From positions 1-21,967 of the forward strand of contig SDVU01000085.1 in assembly GCA_016256075.1 (NCBI GenBank): a stretch of 21,967 nt of DNA. The letters are read 5' to 3'. Origin of the DNA: Dictyocoela muelleri. Taxonomy: Eukaryota > Microsporidia. A program made the translations under genes and the position numbers. Shown one piece after another: positions 10,120-19,653 of the stretch (position 1 is the stretch's first letter; each line of letters opens with the position of its first letter). A model generated the notes under the pieces. The model was not told where the DNA came from. It ran no database searches and saw nothing but the letters and a program-made list of their open reading frames with translations.

Positions 10120-10450
10120 CGTAGAGTCATTTCCTAAATTTTTTTTTAGAGCTTTAGTTATATGTGCTTCTTATATAAGTCATTTTACAACTAACCAGAG
10201 TCCCAGCTTTATACGCAATTTTTTTTATAAACTCAGTAGGATTAGGTAATGAGTTCGTATTCTAGAAAAATTTTTTCACTATTTATTTTGTCTATATGCG
10301 TCTCGGAACATACCCACAATATTGGAGTCTTTACTACACAATTTTCATATTGGCACAAGTCATGAGAATGCACATTATACGAAAACTGTATACTTGCTTA
10401 TTTATAAGTTATTAACGCCTTATATTAATCTTAATTATTTACGACAGTAA

Positions 10451-10879
10451 AGTCGGCGTTATTATAACGAATATACTTAATTGACAGATTAAAGACTTTT
10501 ATATTAGACTTACTTAACTATTAGTTTATTTAAAAAAAACAAACCATTGTTTATTGATATAAGTATTTTTTATAGTAAAGCTTTTTATACGAAAAATAAA
10601 AATTTTTATTTTTTTGCTGCTAAGTTTTCACAACAGTGATATTTTTTAGATTTTTTACAAGAAAATTGTATACATTTTGTGAGGTGAACAATATATACTC
10701 AAACAGACATATGCCGTAAATTATAAAATTCAACTACCATATACGGATCTTTTAAAACCTAAAGAAAAATAGTACAGAAATAAAAATCATTTAAAGTATA
10801 GGAAATATCTGCCTACGTTAAGTTAATATCTCATGACGTTAATTTGTGAGGTGAATTATTATTATCATTATTTCAAAGT
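10451..10879. other. Spacer between SINE copies D and E
   Basis: AT-rich sequence with no gene. It contains a perfect 13-bp direct repeat, TTTGTGAGGTGAA, at 10676-10688 and 10843-10855, bounding 154 bp of unassigned sequence (see findings). Confidence 0.5.
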
Positions 10880-11333
10880 AGTTTATATATATTACATGCA
10901 GACCAAAAAAGAGATGACAACTCGGATAATATTCTCCAACCATATCTTAAGACCTTTAATAATTAGTGTTAGTTTAGAAGTCACTTCCAAATATATCCAG
11001 GTGCCCAGCTGTATACGCGAATTCGTTTTTCATAAAATCAACAGGATACAGGTTTTAGTATATTTTTTTTAATTTTAATTTAAAACTACGTTTGTGAGAT
11101 TTCTTGTCTCCTTCATCCTCAATTCTAGGTGGGTCTTACGGCTTCATTGGTCATATAAGAAATGTTTTTATCAGCTATATCACACTGGAAGAGCTGTTAT
11201 TACTATATATTTCTATAGCTATTGACGACCTATTGACATTCCTTCAATACTTAATAAAAAATTACGTAAGGTGAATCAGGACCTCGAGACTTTTATTTAC
11301 TTCCAAGATTATTATCCAACAGCTATTTGGCCG
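10880..11333 (-). mobile_element. SINE-like repeat, copy E (full length, diverged)
   Basis: This minus-strand copy is of about the same length as B and C. On the plus strand it begins with the repeat's 3' end, TTATATATATTACATGCAGA, then GTGCCCAGCTGTATACGCGA, AAATCAACAGGATACAGG, TATCAGCTATATCACACTGG and TCTATAGCTATTGACGACC. The head (minus strand) begins near GGCCAAATAGCTGTTGGATA, which still looks like a tRNA 5' half with an A box, and has GGTCCTGATTC in the B-box place. The head differs clearly from those of B and C. I find no convincing target duplication, in keeping with greater age. Confidence 0.68.
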
Positions 11334-11345
11334 TTAAAAGAAATT

Positions 11346-11796
11346 TAATCTATAAAAATATACTATTTAATATTAGTCCAAGTTAGGCAATTATAATAAA
11401 TTATTATTTCATAATATAGTGTATACAGGAGTTTATATAAAGAAAATACGTTACTAAACAATTTTTGTTTATTTTTATCACAGTATCGTAAAATAGTTAT
11501 AGCAAAAAAACAAAACTATGCTATTCTGAAAAAATTCTGAAAATAATACTATATTTATAATCAATGTCTAAATTTGGTCTTATAAATTATAATTAAGTTG
11601 GAGAAAGGCTGTAAAACTGTTAACAACAAAATAAGTGGTCATGAATATAAAAAACAAATTTCAAAAAAAAAAATAAAATTTAAAAAAAAGTAATTTAATT
11701 TTAATTTAATTTTTAATAAAAAACTTAATGATTTCGAAGAGACTTCCACATTTTTACTGAATAATATTTTTTTTATTGTAATACGTCCAAATAAAT
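11346..11796. other. AT-rich spacer
   Basis: No gene and no clear repeat; long A/T runs lie near 11660-11720. Confidence 0.5.
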
Positions 11797-12600
11797 GTTT
11801 AAAAAAAATTATTCATATAAGATTTCTTGACACAAATTTTCGTTTTTTTTTCATATTTAACTTGCGACCATAAATTTTCAATGTTATTAGTATGATATCC
11901 CTTTTTATTTTAAAACCTTTACTGTGATTTAGTATTTTCATGTTTTCACATAGAATTCTTAATAGCAGGAGGATAAAATGTATACCCGTCTTTAATGTCA
12001 AGGAATCTTATTTTGTGTTCTGAAAAAATTTTAGTAATTGTTGGTATATTAAGGTCCTTTACAATTTTTATTATAATATCTTCACTATTTTCCTTAATAA
12101 TACATATTATCCATGTGCACCCTGACATATATTTATACATTTCAAAAAAGATAATACCAATTTACCTTCACAAATATCTTTTTCATCTATCTGACAGAAT
12201 TTTGTCATCCCCATATTATTATTTCGTATTTTTTGTTACAAAATTAAAAAAAAATCAGACAATTTGATTTATCTTTTCGAGGCTCGTTCTTAATATTAAA
12301 CAATCAGTTATAAAACGTATTTAACAGTCACTACATACTATTTCATAAACTGCAAGAAAGTAATTATGGAGTGGAATTGGGCAGTATTAATCAACTTGTT
12401 TAAAAACACTTATCGTCTCTAGAGGCTTGTTTAGCCGAACACCTATATTTAAGATTATTTAAATGACCGATAGACTTGCCCAGTTTAATTGTATCAAGAC
12501 ATTTGTGACACTGAATTTCTTGAGATAATAAATTATTTTTAATTAAAAATTCAAATGATTTTCTCTGTTGATGAAAATATTTCACATTTGTTTTTGTATA
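11797..12600 (-). pseudogene. Decayed ISXO2-type (Merlin-like) DDE transposase, relic 2
   Basis: The minus strand keeps the order of an ISXO2-type transposase in pieces. From about 12585, FEFLIKNNLLSQEIQCHKC is a helix followed by the first CxxC of a zinc ribbon, with a further Cys in KYRCSAKQAS. Near 12380-12290, IPLHNYFLAVYEIV fits the linker helix. At about 12210-12190, FCQIDEKDIC holds the likely first catalytic Asp. At 12120-12010, TWIICIIKENSEDIIIKIV is the strand before the second Asp, which I cannot place with certainty. At about 11895-11840, HTNNIENLWSQVKYEKKT holds the likely catalytic Glu. At least three frame changes and several stops break it. About 265 codons of span fits the family. 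No GGATCA tips or terminal repeats were found around it. Confidence 0.7.
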
Positions 12601-15084
12601 AAAATAAATATATCGTGCTTAAGGGTAATTTATAATTTTTTTTTTTTTTTCTCATAAAACTGTAAAAATGCCCGCTTAAATGTAGGCAGTTTTAGAGCCT
12701 TGCATCAAAAAGTTCATCATGATGAGTATATGCTTATTGACTTATGAATAGAGATCAATATTACAATGAATGAAATAAGTTTTTGAAAATAACCGAAAAG
12801 CTGTACGCATACATTAATTTAGGAATGGGTTCCGAAAAAAAAAACGACTATTCGTATAGATCATTTGAGATATAAACATTTGTTAAAGTATTTTACGACC
12901 AAATTTATTATTATTCATTTAAAAGACTAAATACGGTGTTACAAATGTTATTGCAAAGAAAAACTGAAGCTAATTAGTCTTGCTTTTATAATCTATAGCC
13001 ATGACAAAAAAATGTAAATAATCAGTATACTTTTAAATTTATAAGAAAAAAAGAAAATAAGGTCCTTTATTATGGTACTTTAATATTATCTTTATTTTTA
13101 TTATTTTTTGAATTTAAACACGAAAGGTGATAGTTAAAAGAATTTATATATTTAATAAGACCGCGAATAATTAATGTTTATATTTTGAAACCTCTGAAAG
13201 AGATTTATAAATCCCACAACTTGTTAAAAACCATGCTCTAATGTTCTTTTTTTTCTATTTAGACGAATATTTTAATGTATGAACGTGATACGAGTAAATT
13301 TGTGAATGCGCTCTTTGATTAATAAAATAGATTATACAATAAATCTATATAACAATTTATACACTAAATTTTTATAAATTTTTAAATAAATGGAATATAA
13401 TTGTTTATATTATCTAAAAATTGAGGAATAAAAATATATTAATAAAAAATAATATGTCAAAAGACATACATTTTTTACATAAAATGTGTAAATTATAAAT
13501 TTGGCTCTTTTTAAAAAAAATAGCTGACCCATGTAATAGATTATAAATCGGTATTTATAATTTATATGGTGGCGACTCAGATGGCACACACACGTTAGCA
13601 TAACATTTTTTATATTATAAAAAAATTTTAATTCTTAGAAATGAACCCGTTTTAAAAGCGAACAATTATTATCTGTAGTATTTGAACACAGGACCTAAAA
13701 TAAAAAATTATAACTATATGAAAATATTTTATAGATATATATAGATTTCATGCCAACTTCATATTTAAGTATAATAAATTTAGTAGTATGAGTGCAATAA
13801 TTCGAATATCAGAAAATTGTAGATTGAAAATAAGCCAATGAAATAATGCAGAAGGATAAATTAAAAATAGATATATTTTTAACAGACTCTAAATTTAAAC
13901 CAATTATATTACAATTATAATATCATCTTTGACTGTTAATTAATAGAATATATAATGGCGTAGAGTTAATTATAAGTTAGGGGGTAAATTATTGTATGTA
14001 GAGAATTCCAAAGTGTAAAAAAACTTATGCAGACATGGGTAAACTTTAAGAGAGTCCAAAAAAACTAATAGTAGATAAATTCCAAAAAACATAGATAAAA
14101 TTAAAAAATGCATATTTAAAAAATCTTGTGAAATTTGATGTAAAATTTTTCTACAATGGTGTTTAATTTACAAAAAAATCTTTTTTTTTCATATATATTT
14201 TACATACAAATCAAAAATTTGGAAATGATTAACTTTCTATATTTTTTTTTCATACATAAAATTTATATATGAGAAACAAAATTTTGTCTAAGTTTCTGCA
14301 TACTTTTATAATTGCCAAAAATGAATGTAGAATTCCAATTTTTTTTTGCGACCATATAATTAATTCTTTGTCTTTATAATTGCTTATCTGATTTATAATA
14401 AAATCTTTACAAAATAATTTACTTTAAATTTTTTATGTCTTTTAGTCTATCTAGATGCCGACTTTTTAGTAGCAGACCATATTTTATGGATAATAGTGAA
14501 TTTCGACTGCACATATAAAAAATAGGGAACGTTTTATTATCATTGCACTAAAAACATTCATATATTTGGGCGTACAAAAAAATATAAAGAATAGTTATGC
14601 TTCTAACTACTTAAAACTTTTTGTGACACATAAAATTTAAAAATAATACCATAAAAACAATTATTATGAAAAATTATAATTATTGATCATGATAAATTTA
14701 GTTTAAAAAAAATAATCTAGCTATAGCTGTAAGTTATAAAAAGTTCAATAGTCTTCGGGTTTATATACATTTAATATGAATATTTCATGTGGCACTAATA
14801 AATCTTAGTCATTTCTATTTTTAATCCTCATATTTAAAAGATTTGGTCATATATTTTGAAACGTAACTTAAAAAAGCTCATTAATAAATGAAAGAGAGAC
14901 AATATACCTAATATATGTTTTTTTAAACTTCTCGTGATTTACACAAAAAATATCTGGCGGATCACACTCAGCCCGCATGACAAGTTGAATTATTATTGGT
15001 CTATATTTCAATGAATATTTAAGGCAGAATCTTCTTGATATCGAATTACAGTAAACTATTTTTAATCAATTAAACAAATGTGTC
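12601..15084. other. Long AT-rich spacer
   Basis: About 2.5 kb without a supportable gene. Slightly less AT-rich patches at 12665-12730, 13560-13600 and 14955-14990 (around GGCGGATCACACTCAGCCCG) match nothing I recognise. A 63-codon minus-strand open frame at 13410-13601 is Tyr/Phe/Ile-rich and lacks context. A small perfect hairpin TATGTC-AAAA-GACATA lies near 13452-13468. Confidence 0.45.
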
Positions 15085-15388
15085 ATATATATTATAATAT
15101 ATTACATGCTGAAAACATCCATAGCTGTAACCCGGGGAGTTGTTTCCTACTATACTCTTATGACCTTTGTTTCTTGATGTTCAAATAATACGTCACTTCC
15201 TAAGCTACCCATAAGCCCAGCTGTATAAGAGATTACGTTTTATCAACGACTCGGACAGATACAGGTAATTAGAGGCCTTTTCATGATATTTTATTTATTA
15301 CTACTTTTTGCCGAGATACGTCGCCAGAATAATCTCCACACGTAGGAGAATCCCTTCTTCTTCATTGTCATATTAGACCAAGTTTAAT
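15085..15388 (-). mobile_element. SINE-like repeat, copy F (3' two thirds)
   Basis: On the plus strand this begins near ATATATTATAATATATTACA (the repeat's 3' tail), then CATAGCTGTAACCCGGGGAG, TTATGACCTTTGTTTCTTGA, AATACGTCACTTCCTAAGCT, ACCCATAAGCCCAGCTGTAT, GCCGAGATACGTCGCC, TCCACACGTAGGAGAA and TTAGACCAAGTTTAAT, where it meets the tip of the Merlin element at 15389. The remaining third with the tRNA-like head is not found on the far side of the Merlin element, so it was lost or was never there. Similarity to copies A and B is high. Confidence 0.8.
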
Positions 15389-15505
15389 GGATCAAGTAAA
15401 TTATCTCCCTCTGAAGAGATCAAGTAAAATATCTCCCTCTGAAAAAGTATCGAGTAGATTATTCCCCTCTTAGGAAGATTAAGTAAATTACATCTCACCG
15501 TTTCT
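15389..15505 (+). repeat. Four subterminal 28-30-bp direct repeats
   Basis: Units start at about 15390, 15418, 15448 and 15477; each opens with ATCAAGTAAA or a close variant and continues with a C-rich block such as TCTCCCTCTGAA. They lie at the left end of the Merlin element and probably served as multiple transposase-binding sites; that function is inferred from position. Confidence 0.75.
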
Positions 15506-15556
15506 GTTGGTAATATAATTTTAACAATACAATATAAAAATAACCTAAAATTTTTA

Positions 15557-16426
15557 TTAATTGTTCTCTTTTAGTAATTTTAAAATATTTTCAAATTCTC
15601 GCTCTCTGTTTTGACTTTTCCACATGAATTCATTGAGATATTCGCCTAGCTTTGCTGACCTGACAACTTTCATTTTCATTATTTTAAGTTTTTGCACATT
15701 CCAAAAAGATTCGATGTGCTGCGTATGTACTTCTGTTTCTGGTTTGACAAAATTTAGCTTATGGTTTACTGTGAAATTATCAAGCCTTGTTTGGTTCGTT
15801 AGTTCTCTATATCCAGCCCACATGTCAAAATGAATAATTGTCCCTGGTCTACAAACCCTACGAATGATAGGCAATAGTGTGGTAGCAGATCTATTAGTCA
15901 CTATTTGCATATACCCTACCAATAAAGATTTACTGGTGTCCACAATGCCGAAAACTTATACTGTAGCACGAGGGATGCGGCTTCTATTATGTTTCATTTT
16001 CTGAACAAACATAGACTCATCAATTTGGCATATTATTTCGATCGTCCTAGTCGAATATGTTCTATTTCTAAATACTTTGAAACGACAGTACGCAGTAAAT
16101 CATATATTTCAATAAGTTTGGTTTTGATACCGAATAGTCTTTACACACATCCATTATATTTCTTGACGATGACCAGCAGTAAATAAAAAGAAACATATAT
16201 GGCAAAGAAAATCATAAATTAGCAAATATTAGCTTTGTCTAATAGATATAGTGTTTTTATAATTACCACAACGATAATTATTACACTTCCACGCCTGTCC
16301 ATCAATGTGTTCTGTTATGTCTTTTAAACCCATATCTTTTTTGCAGCTAGAACATGACTCTTTAGAACGTTAAACTCCCAATACACGAAGGTTACGTATA
16401 ACATTTGTTTTTGATGCTGTCATCAT
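15557..16426 (-). pseudogene. Merlin (ISXO2-like) DDE transposase, lightly broken
   Basis: The enzyme cuts and pastes its own element by a DDE nuclease reaction on DNA. Read from the ATG at 16426, the N-terminal part holds a zinc ribbon, Cys25-x2-Cys28 and Cys48-x4-Cys53, followed by KNTISIR, as in this family. QIDES (about 16024-16010) supplies the first catalytic Asp. The C-terminal 128 residues are one open frame (15943-15557): VDTSKSLLVGYMQIV leads in, IIHFDMWAGY holds the second Asp (residue 40 of this piece) and HTQHIESFW the Glu (residue 78), with FTVNHKLNFV between them as usual. A TAA at codon 19, stops after the zinc ribbon, one frame change just before QIDES and one stop before VFGIVDTS break the chain. 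About 290 codons fits the family. The triad itself is intact. Plus-strand open frames here are shadows. Confidence 0.88.
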
Positions 16427-16490
16427 TTTCAAACGACAGTTTCGAAAATCGTTTCTCTTTTGATTTTGTGAGGTATAAAAATATATTTTT

Positions 16491-16538
16491 ATCAAGTAAA
16501 TAATCCCCCCCAAAAAGGGGGAAATAATTTACTTGATC
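16491..16538. repeat. Terminal palindrome of the Merlin element
   Basis: ATCAAGTAAATAATCCCCCC on the left faces GGGGGAAATAATTTACTTGA on the right around a short centre, so the right tip can fold into a near-perfect hairpin. The inner arm is an extra inverted copy of the tip motif. Confidence 0.8.
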
Positions 16539-16636
16539 CGAGAAGTTTATATTAATGCGATTTTTTCGAGAAAAGGGTATATTTCTGATCTTTCAAATAT
16601 CTAAAACCGGTATAGTATTACTCGAAATGTTTTTAC

Positions 16637-18084
16637 AGACCTATTTATTATATTTGGCATCTCCTTCAATTATTATTGGCACCAAATTTCATTATTATAG
16701 GCACCATCTTTTATTATTATAATAGAGCCAAATTTTTTATTAATGTCTAAAATTCCATTATTGTTGGCAGCATCTTTCAATATTATAATTGACCTAATTT
16801 CATTATTATTTGCACCTTATTTAATATAAGGTAATTTTCATTAATTCAGCCTCTATTGCATTATTATAGCTTCTTTTTGTATTAATATACCTCTCCTCGT
16901 TGCATATTATTGTTATATCATTGCGTTATTATATTCTCGTCGTGGCATTATTATAGTCACTAAGCTGCATTATTATAGCTTTCCCTTGCATTATTATAGT
17001 CCAAATAAAGAAATTTTCGTTGTTATGCTCTATTTTTCCAAGCTAGCAACATTATTATCAGGCTATAAACTATTGATTTACAACTTAAGACCCCTTTTTA
17101 TAGAGATGTAGACAGATTTTGGGAGTTATAGATGATATGCTCAAATTAGTCCAGATTAAAAAAATTTTTAACCCTTATTTTCTAACCCTCATTTCTTAAC
17201 CCTTATTTCTAAAACAACTAATTTTGTAACACTTATTTTTTTACCCGTGTTAAAAGATTAATGTTAAAAAACAAGGAGTGTAAAAAATAAGGGCTATAAA
17301 TAATAAAGCTGAAAAGGCTGAAAATAGAGATAAAATAATAGAGATAAAAAAATGTGGATAAAAATAATGTAATAAAATGGTAAAATGCATAAGCGTTAAA
17401 AAATGTGGGTAAATAATAGTAAAAAAATAATATTTGAAGTATGAGTAAAAAAAAGTTTAATAAATAAGGGTTTAAATTATGGAAATAAATAAGTGTTAAA
17501 AATATTCGTAAAAAAATAATGGTTTCGAATTAAGTGTAAAAAAATAATGGTCAGAGTAAGGGTAGGAAAATAAGGGTAAAATAGATAAGGGTTAAAATAA
17601 ATTTAAAACGAGATTAATATCAACAGATCATTTATAAGTATCGCAAAATGTGTCTACAGCATTATAAAAAGGAGTCTAAAAGTCTGAAATAAATTTGTTT
17701 ATATCCTGGAAAATGTGTCTATAGATCTTGGAAAAATGTCATAACTAAAAAAATTCCTGTAATTGGATTATAATAATTCGACAGAGGGCTATAATAATGC
17801 CGCGTAGTGAATTTAATAATGCAACTAGAAGACTATAAGTCATATCGAGGGAACTATATTAATGCAAAGAGGTGGCTATTTTAATGCCATAAAAGGCTAT
17901 AATAATACAATGTCGTTTATATTAATGAAAATAACTGTACTATTATAATTTGGTGCATAAATAACAAAATTTGGTGCTTATAATAATAAAATTTGGAGCC
18001 AACAACAATGAAATTAGATGCTAATAATAAGAAATTTGATACCAATAATAATTAATGATATTGCCAATAATAATGAAAAGGTCT
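16637..18084. mobile_element. Layered foldback element FB1 (1.45 kb)
   Basis: This is a large imperfect palindrome whose arms are built of different short direct repeats in mirrored order. Outer layer: ~22-bp units like GGCACCAAATTTCATTATTA on the left (16656-16850) and inverted on the right (ATAATAAAATTTGGAGCC, 17935-18075). Middle layer: ~21-bp units like GCATTATTATAGCTTTCCCT on the left (16855-17010), inverted as GGCTATAATAATGCCGCG on the right (17765-17935). A unique stretch follows, TTTATAGAGATGTAGACAGA (17096-17117), mirrored by GTGTCTACAGCATTATAAAA (17650-17669). Inner layer: TAACCCTTATTT units (17168-17255), inverted as AATAAGGGTTAAA units (17285-17600). The ends are AGACCT on the left and AGGTCT on the right. 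There is no open frame and no clear target duplication. The architecture resembles foldback transposons; the superfamily is unknown. Confidence 0.8.
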
Positions 18085-18284
18085 AAGATTTAAGTATAAA
18101 GAACATAAAAAGAGGAAACACAAAATTCTTACGTTTCCTGAAATAATATAAAACCTTTACAAAAAAATTTAGACAAAAAAATGTTTCTTAACAGAAATAC
18201 TGATAAACCACAACGATAATATACACTGGAAACCTGAGAATACGAAGATTTATATGGGAAATATTATGATATATTTCCTGATAA

Positions 18285-19010
18285 CAGCGATATGTACATA
18301 TACAGATCCTTATCATGAATTTATCTTAGAAAAAGATGCATCCGATTGCGCAATAAGCGCAATTCTATAACAATTACAAAATTGCTGAATTTTAAAGTCT
18401 TAAGTTTTCATCTCTAGAATAAATTATACATCAACGAAAAAGAGTCGTAGGTAATATTAAAATTTATAGAACTCTTTAAACCATATGTTATGAAGTAAGA
18501 TAATAATCTACAGTGATAACATAAATCTATTATTCGAAATTGATTTAACAGAAAGAGTTCAACGTATGAAAATGCTACGAATAATATAATTACGAATTGT
18601 GAAGGACAAGATAGAAACACAATAAAATCTCATATAATATATAAACACCTACTACAATATTTCTATAAAAACAAACGAATTAATGATCTGCGAATAGGTA
18701 CCTTATTTAATAGAATTCATAAGAAGAGAATGAATTTTTTTCTTATTAACGATTTGAACGGCAAGTTTTTACACAATAACGAACATCAGAAAAATTTCCC
18801 GAAGATAATAAAAAAGAAATTTTTAGAAAAATACATTGTGCTTTATCTAATTATAGATTAAAAAATTTGTACATGACTATCAGTAAATTTGTTACTGCAA
18901 AGAATATTAAAGATAAAGCGAATTAATTACATAAATCTGCGACTAATGTCAATTCAACGAGAAATCGAAACAGACAAAATGTCTGCATACGGGTTATTTT
19001 TGCTCTAGAA
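18285..19010 (+). mobile_element. Ty3/gypsy LTR-retrotransposon fossil (RT end, RNase H, start of integrase)
   Basis: Old, broken remains of a Ty3/gypsy pol region on the plus strand, with many breaks. At about 18305-18360, short reading stretches such as EFILEKDASDCAISAIL match the well-known junction between reverse transcriptase and RNase H. Near 18530-18560, LFEIDLTERVQRMKML fits the later part of RNase H. Near 18935-18980, short pieces fit the end of the integrase N-terminal zinc-binding region. No LTRs, gag or integrase core are visible. Neighbouring sequence at about 19190-19330 contains PIKILPFKL, weakly like the segment before a gypsy reverse transcriptase, so a second fragment may lie there. 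The level of decay suggests considerable age. Confidence 0.7.
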
Positions 19011-19651
19011 AGAAATAAAAGTTTATAATTTCGGGGTTATTATGTTTTTCAAAACAAAACATTTTATACGTTATTTATGGTAATAAATCTATATTTTCAA
19101 TTTTCCTCATATTTTTTTCGCAAATACCGCGTTATTTATTTTTAAAACATTAAATATGACTCAAAATTATTAAGAAATATAAGAAATGGCTTGAAAAATA
19201 TCCTGAATCAAATACCTTTGATCTGATATCGTCAAAAACTACTTATAAAGAAAGTTTGAAAATATTCATCGACGACAAAATAACGCCTATTAAAATTTTG
19301 CCTTTTAAACTTACAGATAATAGTATATATAAGCGTATTTATTCGTCAATTTCTAATATTTGAATATTAATTGATGATCTTTATTTAAAGATGTGGTAAA
19401 GAAAATTAGAGTTTATCTAACTGAACTTATCATACAATATTACTTGCAAGCCCAGTTTAATTTATAAGTATATTTTCACTTTAGATCGTCAAAAAGATAT
19501 CTCACAAATAATTTGGCTGATGTTTAAATTCTTGAAAAGAATAAAAAGTAGGAAAGTGAAATGAAAATAAAAAAAATGTTGTGAGTACATGTCGGAATAT
19601 TTAAAACAAAAATAAATAAAAAAATCAATAAAAATCAATAAAAAATTATAT
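19011..19651. other. Decayed sequence between gypsy fossil and FB2
   Basis: No intact gene. The stretch around 19190-19560 is less AT-rich than average and may be more retroelement debris (see the preceding entry). AAAAATCAAT is repeated twice at 19621-19640 just before the FB2 end. Confidence 0.4.
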
Positions 19652-19653
19652 AC

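Larger units (their letters stand above)
9617..10450 (-). mobile_element. SINE-like repeat, copy D (old, interrupted by copy C)
   Basis: This is a diverged minus-strand copy split by copy C. The left piece (9617-9666) aligns with the repeat's 3' end: ATTATTCCATGCTG matches ATATTACATGCTG, and CCGTAGAGTCA matches CCGGAGAGTTG. The right piece (10120-10450) continues the same alignment with TTTCCTAAA, then CCAGAGTCCCAGCTTTATAC (consensus CCAGAAGCCCAGCTGTATAA), AAACTCAGTAGGATTAGGTA, and on to about AACTGTATACTTG. The tRNA-like head is not recognisable. The duplicated CGTAGAGTCA at the break is copy C's target duplication, so D was there first. Outer ends are approximate. Confidence 0.65.
15389..16539 (-). 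mobile_element. Merlin-type (ISXO2/IS1595-like) DNA transposon, 1151 bp
   Basis: The left tip GGATCAAGTAAATTAT and the right end ATAATTTACTTGATCC are perfect inverse complements over 16 bp. Inside the left tip lie four direct repeats of 28-30 bp (15389-15505), and the right end is itself a palindrome (16491-16538). The transposase lies between on the minus strand. AAGTTTA occurs on both flanks (15380-15386 and 16543-16549) but displaced by three bases on the right, so I do not claim a target duplication. It is broken by a few stops and one frame change and so is probably not able to move itself, but its catalytic half is well kept. Confidence 0.85.

Noticed and set aside
11995-12267. 90-codon plus-strand open frame
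   Set aside because: It is the antisense of transposase relic 2 and has only hydrophobic low-complexity content.
13410-13601. 63-codon minus-strand open frame
   Set aside because: Aromatic and Ile-rich composition typical of translated AT-rich spacer; no domain and no supporting context.
15624-16186. Plus-strand open frames at 15624-15833 and 15989-16186
   Set aside because: They lie opposite the minus-strand Merlin transposase, whose zinc ribbon and DDE motifs are clear.
18414-18620. 68-codon minus-strand open frame
   Set aside because: It lies opposite the Ty3/gypsy fossil and has no features of its own.
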